From contig CAXAUF010000010.1 in assembly GCA_963972425.1 (NCBI GenBank), forward strand, positions 1 to 64,000: DNA of 64,000 nt, in the 5' to 3' direction. Shown here piece by piece: positions 43,099-52,427 of this stretch (the stretch's first letter is position 1; each line of letters starts with the position of its first letter). Source of the DNA: Algorimicrobium sp002414705. Lineage in GTDB: Bacteria > Bacteroidota > Bacteroidia > Flavobacteriales > Flavobacteriaceae. The position numbers and the translations under genes are program-made. The notes under the pieces are model-generated. The model did not search any database, was not told the origin of the DNA, and saw only the letters and a list, made by a program, of their open reading frames with translations.

Positions 43099-43839
43099 CT
43101 ATTTTTTTAGGCGTTCTTTAAAAACCAAGTATAAGAATTTAGAATTACCAACTAAATACCGTTTCCACATACGTTGCGGTTCTTGGGCAAATCTGTAAAA
43201 CCATTCTAATCCGTTGTTTTGCATCCATAAAGGTGCTCTTTTTACTAAACCAGAAACTACGTCAAAACTACCACCAACTCCCATGGTGAAACTAACTTTG
43301 GATAAGTGTTCTTTATTTTGATATAAGAAATTTTCTTTTTTAGGTGAACTGATAGCAACAAATAATAATTGGGCTTCACTAGCTTCAATATCTTTCGCTA
43401 TTTCTGGTTCTTCTTCTTTTGAAAAATAACCGTTTCTATAACCTGCAATCAGGTCTTTACTATATTTTTCTGAATAATGATTGACAACTTTTGAAACAAT
43501 CTCTTCTTTAGCACCTAAAAAATATACTTTATAGTTTTTTTTATGTGCTAATTCAATCAGATTCTCCATTAAATCTATTCCAGCAACACGCTCTTTTAAA
43601 GGTTTCCCTAAAACTTTAGATGCCCATACTACAGCCATACCATCTGCATTTATAACATCGCAATTATTAACGCTTTCACGCAGTTCTGAATCTGTTTGCA
43701 AGGCTACAATCTTACCTGCATTTACCACTACGTGCTGCAATCTATTTCCAGATGAAATAGATTCATTAATCAGCATAACGGTTTCTTGCATGGTTAAATT
43801 ATCAACCTGTGTATTCAGAAACTTAACTCTTGAGGACAT
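43099..43839 (-). CDS. WecG/TagA/CpsF family glycosyltransferase
   Basis: The 246-residue GT26 protein has the family motifs VNAGKIVALQ near 39, CDVINADGMAVVWASK near 60-75, ERVAGIDLMENLIELA near 83, YFLGAKEEIV near 106 and GVGGSFDVVSGLVKRAPLWMQ near 186-206. GT26 enzymes transfer N-acetylmannosaminuronate or N-acetylmannosamine to a lipid-linked sugar. With wecB and wecC just upstream this most likely uses UDP-ManNAcA. A hairpin terminator separates it from wecC. Confidence 0.9.
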   Translation of the reverse strand: MSSRVKFLNTQVDNLTMQETVMLINESISSGNRLQHVVVNAGKIVALQTDSELRESVNNCDVINADGMAVVWASKVLGKPLKERVAGIDLMENLIELAHKKNYKVYFLGAKEEIVSKVVNHYSEKYSKDLIAGYRNGYFSKEEEPEIAKDIEASEAQLLFVAISSPKKENFLYQNKEHLSKVSFTMGVGGSFDVVSGLVKRAPLWMQNNGLEWFYRFAQEPQRMWKRYLVGNSKFLYLVFKERLKK

Positions 43840-43852
43840 ATTTATTTTCTAT

Positions 43853-43884
43853 TAAAAAAGGATTATTCAAAATAAGAATAATCC
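43853..43884 (-). terminator. Rho-independent terminator after wecC
   Basis: On the minus strand GGATTATTC-TTATTTT-GAATAATCC forms a nine-base perfect stem, followed directly by six T. It lies 26 bases after the wecC stop and 21 bases before the GT26 gene, so the latter is likely read from partial readthrough or a promoter I did not find. Confidence 0.75.
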
Positions 43885-43909
43885 TTGAATATTTATTTAA
43901 ATCATGGCT

Positions 43910-45124
43910 TTAAGCCATAGCATTACAAAAATCTAAAACCACTTTATTACTGCCTATTTTTAACGTTTTAAATTCTTTATGCGCTACTAAAAATACAACA
44001 ATATCAGCTTTTTCAGCTGCTTCCTTATAATCCGTAATTTTAAATACTTTATGTTCTTCAATATTTGGTTCTACAATAAAATACTCTTCATTGTTAGCGT
44101 TTTGAAGTACTTTTTGCGCTATGTATTTTGCAGGTGATTCTCTTAAATCATCAATATTGGGTTTAAAAGCTAATCCCATTAAGGCAATACTCGGTTTGCG
44201 TCCTTCTTTTAATTCGAATGCTAATTTAGCGGTTTGTACTTTTTCAGCACACCAAAACGATTTGTAATTATTAATCTCTCTTGCCTTTCCTATAATTTGA
44301 GATTCCATAGGATATTCAGCGACTATAAAATAAGGATCTACAGCAATGCAATGACCACCAACACCACAACCCGGTTGTAAAATATTAACCCTTGGGTGTT
44401 TATTAGCTAACGCTATAAGTTCCCAAACATTAATATCAGCTTTATCACAAATTAGCGATAACTCATTGGCAAAAGCAATTTGAACGTCACGAGAAGAATT
44501 TTCAACCAATTTACACATTTCAGCCGTTCGTGCGTTTGTTCTGTGTAAATCGCCTTCTATAAAATCGCGATAAAAATCAATGGCTTTATCTGTCGATTTT
44601 TCATCAACACCACCAATAACACGATCATTATGAACTAATTCATACATGACATTTCCTGGTAGAACGCGTTCTGGACAATAGGCAATATTAATTTTACCTT
44701 CTAATTCTGGTCTTTCAGAATAGATAAGCTGCATCATCTTCTCAGTTGTTCCTACTGGTGACGTAGATTCAATGATATATAAATCGTCTTCTTTTAACAA
44801 AGGTAAAACAGCTTTAGTTGCTGCTTCTACGAACGAAATATCTGGTTCGTTTTTAGCCTTAAATGGCGTAGGAACAACAATTAAATAGGTGTTTGCTTCA
44901 ACAGGAGTCGTGGCTGCTTTTAAATAGCCATTTCCTACGGCTTCTGCTACTGCAGTATCTAATTCTGGTTCTACAATATGTATTTTTCCCGCATTGATAG
45001 TTTCTACCACTTTCGGGTTTATATCTACACCGTGAACGTATGTTTTATTTTTTGCTATTAATGCTGCTGTTGGTAGGCCTATATAACCCAAACCAATCAT
45101 GACCACACTGGGAGTTTTACTCAT
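43910..45124 (-). CDS. wecC: UDP-N-acetyl-D-mannosamine dehydrogenase
   Basis: It oxidises UDP-ManNAc (from WecB) to UDP-ManNAcA with NAD+. The 404-residue protein has the NAD loop MIGLGYIGLPTAA near residues 9-21, ESTSPVGTTEKM near 118, CPERVLPGN near 149 and the catalytic region PGCGVGGHCIAVDPYF near 253. GHCIAVDPYF is typical of the WecC/VipA-type enzymes rather than of UDP-glucose dehydrogenase. It follows wecB by two bases. Confidence 0.94.
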   Translation of the reverse strand: MSKTPSVVMIGLGYIGLPTAALIAKNKTYVHGVDINPKVVETINAGKIHIVEPELDTAVAEAVGNGYLKAATTPVEANTYLIVVPTPFKAKNEPDISFVEAATKAVLPLLKEDDLYIIESTSPVGTTEKMMQLIYSERPELEGKINIAYCPERVLPGNVMYELVHNDRVIGGVDEKSTDKAIDFYRDFIEGDLHRTNARTAEMCKLVENSSRDVQIAFANELSLICDKADINVWELIALANKHPRVNILQPGCGVGGHCIAVDPYFIVAEYPMESQIIGKAREINNYKSFWCAEKVQTAKLAFELKEGRKPSIALMGLAFKPNIDDLRESPAKYIAQKVLQNANNEEYFIVEPNIEEHKVFKITDYKEAAEKADIVVFLVAHKEFKTLKIGSNKVVLDFCNAMA

Positions 45125-45126
45125 AA

Positions 45127-46251
45127 TTATAACTTTGAAATAAATTCAATAATTCGTTGACAAGCCAGACCATCTCCATATGGATTATGCAACTTGCTCA
45201 TTTTTGTATATGCGTCTGTACTATTTAATAGTCTATTAGCTTCCGTTACTATTTTATTGGTATCTGTACCAACTAAAAGTACCGTTCCTGCTTCTACGGC
45301 TTCTGGTCTTTCTGTTGTATCTCTCATAACCAATACAGGTTTCCCTAAACTTGGTGCTTCTTCCTGAACTCCTCCACTATCTGTAATAATAAGAAATGAT
45401 TGACTCATTAACCAAACAAATGATGGATATGAAAGTGGTGCAATTAATTTAATATTGTCAACGCCTTCTAAAAGCTCATAAACTGGCTTTTGTACTTTTG
45501 GATTTAGATGAACTGGGTAAATAATTTGAACGTCAGGATTCTCTAATGCTATTTTTTTTAAGGCATTACAAATATTTATAAAACCTTGTCCATGATTTTC
45601 CCGTCTATGTCCTGTAACTAAAATAAGCCTTTTATCTGAATCTAGAAGTGCTCTCAATTCTTCAACTTCGTCATCAGAATAGGATGCTGAAGTTACTTTA
45701 TTAGAGCTATACTGAAGTGCATCAATAACCGTATTTCCAGTTACCAAAATAGAAGATTTATTAATGTTCTCATTCAATAAATTTTGTTCCGATGTTGTGG
45801 TTGGAGCAAAATGATAATCTGAAACAGAACCTGCAATACTTCTATTTATTTCCTCTGGAAAAGGGGATCGTTTATTAAATGTTCTTAATCCGGCTTCAAC
45901 ATGACAGACTTTAGCGCCAGAATAAAAGGCTGCAATACTTGCTGCCATAGTGGTTGTTGTGTCACCATGAACATATACATAATCTGGTTTAAATTCTTCT
46001 AAAACGGGTTTTAAACTCGTAATAATATCAGCCGTTAATGTGTACAAATTTTGATTTGGCTTCATTAAATCTAAATCGAAGTCAGGTGTAATTTCAAAAA
46101 AAGATAAAACCTGATCTAACATTTCCCTATGCTGTGCCGTAATACAAACTTTAGTTTCAAAAGTATCCGAGTTTTTTAAAAACGCTTTAACTAAAGGCGC
46201 CATTTTAATGGCTTCTGGACGTGTTCCGAAAATGATTAGGTTTTTCTTCAT
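45127..46251 (-). CDS. wecB: UDP-N-acetylglucosamine 2-epimerase (non-hydrolysing)
   Basis: It interconverts UDP-GlcNAc and UDP-ManNAc. The 374-residue protein has FGTRPEAIKMAPLV near the start, VYVHGDTTTTMAAS near 91, HVEAGLRTFNKRSPFPEEINR near 114-134, TGHRRENHGQG near 213 and ITDSGGVQEEAPSLGKPVLVMRDTTERPEA near 287. All the catalytic acidic residues appear intact. It heads the wecB-wecC pair. Confidence 0.95.
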   Translation of the reverse strand: MKKNLIIFGTRPEAIKMAPLVKAFLKNSDTFETKVCITAQHREMLDQVLSFFEITPDFDLDLMKPNQNLYTLTADIITSLKPVLEEFKPDYVYVHGDTTTTMAASIAAFYSGAKVCHVEAGLRTFNKRSPFPEEINRSIAGSVSDYHFAPTTTSEQNLLNENINKSSILVTGNTVIDALQYSSNKVTSASYSDDEVEELRALLDSDKRLILVTGHRRENHGQGFINICNALKKIALENPDVQIIYPVHLNPKVQKPVYELLEGVDNIKLIAPLSYPSFVWLMSQSFLIITDSGGVQEEAPSLGKPVLVMRDTTERPEAVEAGTVLLVGTDTNKIVTEANRLLNSTDAYTKMSKLHNPYGDGLACQRIIEFISKL

Positions 46252-46293
46252 TCAATAACTTCTTATAAAATTCAATACAGTAATTAAAGTTAG

Positions 46294-46301
46294 CAAAAAT
46301 A
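46294..46301 (-). promoter_or_regulatory. -7 promoter element upstream of wecB
   Basis: On the minus strand TATTTTTG, 42 bases before the wecB ATG. No -33 TTG. It lies in the 109-base gap after rfbD, where no other feature is visible. Confidence 0.4.
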
Positions 46302-46360
46302 CCATAATAATTTGTTTATCCTATTTTAGACATTGAAGAATCTATTTGATGAACAGGTGT

Positions 46361-47221
46361 TTAAGTGTTTTGTAAACAGTTTTTTAGACTATTAAGCACA
46401 GGTTTTTTTTCTAATTTTAAATTATGAATCATTTTTGTTGAAGATAATACAGAATATAATGGTCTTTTAGCTGGTGTAAAATATCCCGATGTTGGTATTG
46501 GTTTGACTTTAATCTCATTTTTTGTGAAACTAAAAATAGCTTTTGCAAATTCAAACCAACTTAAAATTCCTTGATTACAATAATGGTATAATCCGAATTG
46601 TTTGTTTTTACTTTTAATAATTTCTAAAACAACTTCTGCTAAATCTTTGGCATAAGTTGGACTGCCTATTTGATCATTTACAACACTTATTTCATCTTTT
46701 TCAGCACCTAAACGCAACATGGTTTTTACAAAATTATTACCAAATTCAGAGTACAACCAAGATGTTCTAATTATAAAGTAATTATTTAAAGTTTGCTGAA
46801 TATATCTTTCTCCTTGTAGTTTGGACGTGCCATAAACATTAATAGGATTGGGTTTATCCGTTTCTAAATAGGGTTCTCTTTTAAAACCATCAAACACAAA
46901 ATCTGTAGAAATATGAATTAGAGTAACACCATATTTATCACAAGCTTCAGCTAAATTTTTAACAGCTGTTGCATTTATTAAAAATGCCTGTTCTTTTTCT
47001 TCTTCCGCTTTATCAACAGCTGTATACGCTGCACAATTAATACAATACTGAAAGTTATTTGATTGGAAATATGTTTCTACTTGCTCTTGATTTGAAATAT
47101 CTAAACTAGTTCTTGTTGTAAAAGTAAAATTGATTGACTCACTATTTTTAGTGTCACTAAATGCTGATATAGCTTTACCAAGCTGTCCATTAGAACCCGT
47201 AACTAATACATGTGTTTTCAT
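46361..47221 (-). CDS. rfbD: dTDP-4-dehydrorhamnose reductase
   Basis: The last enzyme of dTDP-L-rhamnose synthesis reduces the 4-keto sugar with NADPH. The 286-residue protein has the nucleotide loop VTGSNGQLGKAI near 6-17, NCAAYTAVDKAE near 61-72, HISTDFVFDG near 102 and the YGTSKLQGE active-site motif near 129. It overlaps rfbC by four bases. All four rhamnose genes are consecutive. Confidence 0.94.
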   Translation of the reverse strand: MKTHVLVTGSNGQLGKAISAFSDTKNSESINFTFTTRTSLDISNQEQVETYFQSNNFQYCINCAAYTAVDKAEEEKEQAFLINATAVKNLAEACDKYGVTLIHISTDFVFDGFKREPYLETDKPNPINVYGTSKLQGERYIQQTLNNYFIIRTSWLYSEFGNNFVKTMLRLGAEKDEISVVNDQIGSPTYAKDLAEVVLEIIKSKNKQFGLYHYCNQGILSWFEFAKAIFSFTKNEIKVKPIPTSGYFTPAKRPLYSVLSSTKMIHNLKLEKKPVLNSLKNCLQNT

Positions 47222-47763
47222 TTGAAAAAAGCCTCAAATGTTGGTAGCATTTTATCTTTATCAGACAAAAGTAATTCGTTTTCTGACAGCTGCCAATCAA
47301 TATTTAACGTTGGATCGTTATAAATTATTCCAGCTTCGGATTCCTTGTTGTAATAATTATCACATTTATAAGCAAAAATAGCTGTGTCACTCAATACCAC
47401 AAATCCATGGGCAAAACCACGTGGTAGAAAAAATTGTTTTTTATTATCTTCAGATAATTCTATAGTTTGATATTCCCCAAATGTTGATGAATCTTGTCTA
47501 ACATCAACAGCAATATCTAAAACACGTCCTTTTATAACTCGAACAAGTTTGGCTTGGGCAAAATTACCTGTTTGAAAATGTAGTCCGCGTAAAACGCCTT
47601 TACTAGAAAACGTTTCGTTGTCTTGAATAAAATTAACATGTTGACCAGTAGCTTCGAAAAAGCTTTTCTGATTAAAACTCTCAAAAAAATAGCCTCTTGG
47701 GTCCTGAAAAACTTGTGGTTCCAGAATAAAGCAATCCTTTAATTTCGTTTCTGTAATTCCCAT
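47218..47763 (-). CDS. rfbC: dTDP-4-dehydrorhamnose 3,5-epimerase
   Basis: The 181-residue cupin epimerase has the motifs FQDPRGYFFESFNQ near 19, FSSKGVLRGLHFQTG near 53-67 (with the catalytic His), RVIKGRVLDIAVDVRQDS near 75 and PRGFAHGFVVLS near 114. It acts between RfbB and RfbD in the rhamnose pathway. It is flanked by rfbA and rfbD with 1- and 4-base overlaps. Confidence 0.95.
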   Translation of the reverse strand: MGITETKLKDCFILEPQVFQDPRGYFFESFNQKSFFEATGQHVNFIQDNETFSSKGVLRGLHFQTGNFAQAKLVRVIKGRVLDIAVDVRQDSSTFGEYQTIELSEDNKKQFFLPRGFAHGFVVLSDTAIFAYKCDNYYNKESEAGIIYNDPTLNIDWQLSENELLLSDKDKMLPTFEAFFK

Positions 47764-48626
47764 TATTTATTCAACATATCTAAAAGATTAATGCCATAAC
47801 CACTTTTTAATAAGGGTTCAGCTAATGATCTAAACTGATCCTCTGAAATATAACCCATTTCAAAAGCAGCTGCTTCTATGGAGCCTATTTTTAAACCTTG
47901 ACGTTGCTCTATAACCTCAACAAATTGAGCAGCTTGCATAAGGGAATCAAAGGTTCCTGTGTCCAGCCAAGCTGTTCCTCTATCCAGTATACTAACACTT
48001 AATTTGCCTTGCTCTAAATAGGCTTTATTAACGTCCGTTATTTCTAACTCTCCTCGATGACTAGGTTTAATGTTTTTTGCGACTTCAATGACTGAATTAT
48101 CATAAAAGTAAATACCTGGAACGGCATAGTTAGATTTTGGTTTTTCAGGTTTTTCTTCAATAGACATAACTTGTCCTTCATCATTAAAATCGACCACACC
48201 ATAACGCTCTGGGTCATTAACGCGATAGGCATAAATAATACCTCCATCGGGATTATTATTGCTCTGAAGTAATTTTGCCAAACCAGAACCATAGAAAATA
48301 TTATCACCAAGTATTAAGGCGACTTTATCTTTTTGAATAAAATTTTCGGCTATTAAAAACGCTTCAGCTAATCCATTTGGATGTTCTTGAACGGCATATT
48401 CAAAGGTGCAACCAAACTTCTTTCCATCACCTAATAAATCTTTAAATAAAGGTAAATCTTTTGGTGTTGAAATAATGAGTATTTCATGTATTCCAGCATA
48501 CATTAATGTTGATAGTGGATAATAAATCATAGGTTTATCATAAACAGGCATAAGTTGTTTACTAACCGATAAGGTTAGTGGATGTAGCCGTGTTCCTGAT
48601 CCGCCTGCTAGAATAATCCCTTTCAT
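47763..48626 (-). CDS. rfbA: Glucose-1-phosphate thymidylyltransferase
   Basis: It makes dTDP-glucose from dTTP and glucose-1-phosphate. The 287-residue protein begins MKGIILAGGSGTRLHPLT (nucleotide-binding signature) and has VSKQLMPVYDKPMIYYPLS near 23-41, ALILGDNIFYG near 103 and AWLDTGTFDSLM near 220. Its length matches the family. It is second in the rfbB-A-C-D set, with a 4-base overlap to rfbB. Confidence 0.96.
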   Translation of the reverse strand: MKGIILAGGSGTRLHPLTLSVSKQLMPVYDKPMIYYPLSTLMYAGIHEILIISTPKDLPLFKDLLGDGKKFGCTFEYAVQEHPNGLAEAFLIAENFIQKDKVALILGDNIFYGSGLAKLLQSNNNPDGGIIYAYRVNDPERYGVVDFNDEGQVMSIEEKPEKPKSNYAVPGIYFYDNSVIEVAKNIKPSHRGELEITDVNKAYLEQGKLSVSILDRGTAWLDTGTFDSLMQAAQFVEVIEQRQGLKIGSIEAAAFEMGYISEDQFRSLAEPLLKSGYGINLLDMLNK

Positions 48627-49642
48627 TTATTTTTATATTTATCTAAATACCAACTAATTGTTTTTTTAATTCCAGACTCAAAATTTTCATTTGCTTTCCA
48701 GCCTAAATCGGTTTCAATCTTTGTAGCATCAATAGCATACCTAAAATCATGACCCGGTCTGTCTGAAACAAAGGTAATTTGTTCCTTATATGCTGTAGCT
48801 TTTGGTTTTAATTCGTCTAATGCTTCACATATTGTATGAGCAATATCTAAATTATTCCTTTCATTTTTCCCACCAATATTATAGGTTTCTCCAGCTTTTC
48901 CAGTTTGAAACGCTAGATGAATTCCTTTACAATGGTCTAAAACATACAACCAATCCCGTATATTTTTACCATCACCATAAATTGGAATATTTTCTCCAGC
49001 GATGGCTTTTCTAATGATGGTTGGTATCAACTTTTCATCATGTTGTTTTGGGCCGTAATTATTAGAGCAATTGGTAGTTACCACATTCATTCCATAGGTA
49101 TGAAAATAACTACGCACAATAAAATCTGATGATGCTTTAGACGCGCTATAAGGACTGTTTGGTGCGTAAGGTGTGGTTTCTGTAAATAAGCCTGTTTCAC
49201 CTAATGTTCCATAAACCTCATCGGTTGAAATATGTAAAAATCGATTATACTCACAGCCAGATTTGATTTGATTTGGACCATTCATCCAGTGGTTTTTTGC
49301 AACATCTAACAGGTTAAAAGTTCCAAAGACGTTTGTCTCTATGAAGGCGGCAGGATTTTTAATAGAATTATCTACATGAGATTCTGCAGCAAAATGAATG
49401 ACACCATTAAACTGATGTTTTTGGAATAACTCTTCAACTAATTCTCTGTTACAAATATCTCCTTCCACAAAATAATATCTATCGTTATCAGCTATTTCGT
49501 TTAAATTAGAAAGCTCACCTGCGTAAGTGAGCTTGTCTAAATTTACAATGGATATATCTTGAAAATTTTCAAGTAAATGAACTATAAAATTTGAGCCAAT
49601 AAACCCAGCACCTCCAGTTATTAATAACGTGTTATGCTTCAT
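48623..49642 (-). CDS. rfbB: dTDP-glucose 4,6-dehydratase
   Basis: The extended short-chain dehydrogenase converts dTDP-glucose to the 4-keto-6-deoxy sugar. It has ITGGAGFIGSNF near residues 7-18, HFAAESHVDNSI near 82-93, STDEVYGTLGE near 130 and the catalytic YSASKASSD near 157. I start it at the ATG at 49642 (MKHNTLLITGG). An ATG 12 bases upstream adds four residues, and both overlap the end of the chain-length gene. Confidence 0.95.
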   Translation of the reverse strand: MKHNTLLITGGAGFIGSNFIVHLLENFQDISIVNLDKLTYAGELSNLNEIADNDRYYFVEGDICNRELVEELFQKHQFNGVIHFAAESHVDNSIKNPAAFIETNVFGTFNLLDVAKNHWMNGPNQIKSGCEYNRFLHISTDEVYGTLGETGLFTETTPYAPNSPYSASKASSDFIVRSYFHTYGMNVVTTNCSNNYGPKQHDEKLIPTIIRKAIAGENIPIYGDGKNIRDWLYVLDHCKGIHLAFQTGKAGETYNIGGKNERNNLDIAHTICEALDELKPKATAYKEQITFVSDRPGHDFRYAIDATKIETDLGWKANENFESGIKKTISWYLDKYKNK

Positions 49643-50699
49643 AGTTATTGACATATAATACGGTTTTCCTTGTTAGGTAAATTATACAAAGCAATACGAA
49701 TGCTATTATTGGAAATAATAAAGAATAACGTTGGTTCCATTTAATAGTTTTTTTACCAATTTTCTGAAAACTTGAAATTACATCATAAAAAACGTCTTCA
49801 TCCACCTTTTTCTCTTGTAACTCCCGTAATTGATTCCTTAAGCTAATTTCTTTTTCTAATAATTCGTATTCCCGTGTGTTAGATTTGTCTTTACCTAATG
49901 AAAACCCTTCACCACCAATAGTAAATTCTGGTGCTTTGGCATTAGACTCACTCTCTAAAACATTAATATATATATTTTGTAATGAATCTACTTGTGCTAG
50001 CTGAACTATAAGATTATTCTTTTGTATTGTAATTAAAGAATCTCTTTTAAGCATTCTTTTTTCTGAATAGGAATTTGTAAACGAATTTGTAATACCTTGC
50101 TCTAGTTTACTAAACACGTCTCTTTCGGAAGAAAAAGCGGATATTTGAAACAACTCCCCACTATAAATACTTCTGTTCTCGATAAAATCATCATAACTTA
50201 AAACGTTTGAATTTATACTATCTAATGAGTTTATAAAATTACTATATTGAACTAATTTATCCGTTTCTGTTTCTGGTCCTGGTTCTATTTCAAAACCAAG
50301 AAGTACCGATGCATCCTCTTTAGGTATTTCAAATATATTAGAAATATCTTCATAGTTCTCGTTAACTAATAAAGCGTTATAATAACCAATATTATTTACA
50401 AACTGATATTTAGAATCAAAATAAGGTCGGATCAGCATAGAGGAACTATATACATCAGGCTTACTGCGTTCTAAAATGTAACCAAGAATACCAGCCAAAA
50501 TCATAACTATAACAATAATTTTTATATTTATAACTACAGCCTTTAAAGTGTAAATTAGAACCGAAAAAATTTCTTTAAAAATACTGGAAATAAAATTAAT
50601 AAATCTATTAAAAATGTTCCCTATGGCATTAAACAACTGTCCTAAATCAACTTCTTCCGAGTCATTTTGTTTGTTAGATTGTGGAGAATTCTCGTTCAT
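49632..50699 (-). CDS. Wzz-like chain-length / polysaccharide export membrane protein
   Basis: The 355-residue protein has a polar N-terminus (residues 1-20), an amphipathic stretch, a membrane helix near 57-74 (IIVIVMILAGILGYIL), a large extracytoplasmic part with coiled-coil-like Glu/Leu-rich helices (about 170-310) and a second membrane helix near 327-345. This is the topology of Wzz/PCP chain-length regulators. It lacks the classic Pro/Gly motif of the second helix, so it is probably a divergent Bacteroidota version. It precedes rfbB and overlaps it. Confidence 0.72.
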   Translation of the reverse strand: MNENSPQSNKQNDSEEVDLGQLFNAIGNIFNRFINFISSIFKEIFSVLIYTLKAVVINIKIIVIVMILAGILGYILERSKPDVYSSSMLIRPYFDSKYQFVNNIGYYNALLVNENYEDISNIFEIPKEDASVLLGFEIEPGPETETDKLVQYSNFINSLDSINSNVLSYDDFIENRSIYSGELFQISAFSSERDVFSKLEQGITNSFTNSYSEKRMLKRDSLITIQKNNLIVQLAQVDSLQNIYINVLESESNAKAPEFTIGGEGFSLGKDKSNTREYELLEKEISLRNQLRELQEKKVDEDVFYDVISSFQKIGKKTIKWNQRYSLLFPIIAFVLLCIIYLTRKTVLYVNNYEA

Positions 50700-50704
50700 A
50701 TAAA

Positions 50705-52399
50705 TTATTGATTATTAAATATTTGTTGTAATATCTTTCTGGTTATTAAATAGGTTGGTTTTACACCTGATGTTCCTAATCCACCCGATGCTAATGTGCC
50801 TCCTGTTTCTAAAGGATTATCACTAGCATAATACGCATAACGCACTTTAACGTCTGGATTAATTGTTTTTCTTACTTTGGATGCCGACTGAATGGCTTTT
50901 TGATAATGTGCACCTTCCATTTCAAGTCCTATAACATGCCATGTGGAGTTATAGAAAAATCTTAAAATATCTTTATTTTGTAATGATGTTCCTAAAACCG
51001 TTATCATGGAGCCTTCAAAAACAGCCAAACCATGACCATCTAAATCTGATTTAGATAATTCATTTACAAATGGATAATTATCTGCTGTACCTTCAAAAAT
51101 ATGAGCCGACGGTATCATAATATCTCCTTTTCCTCCTTCTAAAATTCCTGCTTTACCCATTATTGAAATAGAGGCTACTTGTAATTGAATATCCTTATTA
51201 TCTATAAATGCAGGCTTTAGCAATTCGTCAATAGTTTCATAGGCTTGCTCTCCAAAAGCATAATCCATAACAAATATAATAGGTTTTTCGGTTTTCTTGT
51301 CGGTTTTAGTAATTTCTAAATCAGTTTTAGTTAAATCTAACTTTTCTGTGTCAAAAATTTGAACATCAATATTAGTTCCAGAAGTATCTGGTATATAAAT
51401 CATACCATTTTGCAAGGCTTGTTTTGTTACCTTGTCACGTAACGATTCATTTTCTTTTTTACTTATTTCTTCGTAAACCTGAAAAATGGTTTTTTTACCT
51501 AGTAAACTTTTTAAAGCTGTTGGTGCATAAAGTGTATTCATTACACTATGCATATTAGCACTTATAATATGAATGGGTCTTTCTATAAGGTTGTTTTTAT
51601 GCAAAACATCTTTAATATTATCAGCCCAAATTTCACCATGAATATGATGCCCTAAACGTTCTCTTAAAACAGGACTAAATGTAATAGTCCGTTTATTATT
51701 ATTAACAACTTCCTCTATGGCTAATTTTCCCAACCAATACACAATATGTAATAAACGTTCAGGTTGTTCAGGGGTCTGAAATTGTGAGTAAACAAAACGT
51801 AACTCATCAAAAGTTCTTCCTAAAATATTTGCTGTGTGCGTAATTGCAACTTCACGCTCATTTTGCGTGAGTTTCTTTTTGGACAAAACAGCTTTTTCTA
51901 ACTTAATCCAATCCCGAGTGGTTCCACCTGACTCATCTATTAGAACGCGTTTGCTAATTTTATGGGACTCCACAAACATAAACGTCAAGTGCGTTAGAAT
52001 ATCATAAATTTCCGATCGTCCTCTGGTAATTTCAATATTCATTTGTTCATCGTCTATACGATAACAATTTCTGCGTCTTTTTGGTGGAATAATGGCTTTA
52101 AAATGTGAATTTCCATAACCTTCATCACTAGTTAGGTTAATAAACATGCACTCTTCTATACCTTGTGGTAATCTATCAATTACATACAAAAGGCCTTCTA
52201 ATTCTGCCTTTTCATCACCAATAGATCCATAAATTTCAGGACGCAAAAGTAATAAAGCCTCACGAAGCGTTTCACCTGAAACACCCATAGGCTTATAAAA
52301 ACCACGATTGAACAAATGTCTCATGGTAATGTACATTCTTTCTATTGCATTTGAGCTTTCTTGGGCTCTCGTTCTAGCATGATGCTTTTTCTTATTCAT
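50705..52399 (-). CDS. DUF6909-like protein with nucleoside-phosphorylase-like C-terminal half
   Basis: The 564-residue soluble protein begins with a basic stretch (MNKKKHHARTRAQ), then helices (to about 220) containing LLRPEIYGSIGDEKAELEG. I believe it belongs to DUF6909, a conserved Flavobacteria family of unknown function. The C-terminal half has SIMGKAGILEGGKGDIMIP near 422-440 and IGLEMEGAHYQKAI near 502-515, which resemble the Gly-loop/GDI and the ME(G/S)A ribose-binding motif of purine-nucleoside phosphorylase and nucleosidase enzymes. An enzyme of that superfamily is therefore a fair but unproven idea. It abuts the chain-length gene and may be co-transcribed. Confidence 0.72.
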   Translation of the reverse strand: MNKKKHHARTRAQESSNAIERMYITMRHLFNRGFYKPMGVSGETLREALLLLRPEIYGSIGDEKAELEGLLYVIDRLPQGIEECMFINLTSDEGYGNSHFKAIIPPKRRRNCYRIDDEQMNIEITRGRSEIYDILTHLTFMFVESHKISKRVLIDESGGTTRDWIKLEKAVLSKKKLTQNEREVAITHTANILGRTFDELRFVYSQFQTPEQPERLLHIVYWLGKLAIEEVVNNNKRTITFSPVLRERLGHHIHGEIWADNIKDVLHKNNLIERPIHIISANMHSVMNTLYAPTALKSLLGKKTIFQVYEEISKKENESLRDKVTKQALQNGMIYIPDTSGTNIDVQIFDTEKLDLTKTDLEITKTDKKTEKPIIFVMDYAFGEQAYETIDELLKPAFIDNKDIQLQVASISIMGKAGILEGGKGDIMIPSAHIFEGTADNYPFVNELSKSDLDGHGLAVFEGSMITVLGTSLQNKDILRFFYNSTWHVIGLEMEGAHYQKAIQSASKVRKTINPDVKVRYAYYASDNPLETGGTLASGGLGTSGVKPTYLITRKILQQIFNNQ

Positions 52400-52427
52400 T
52401 TAAACTGTTTAATTCTCAAATATACTA

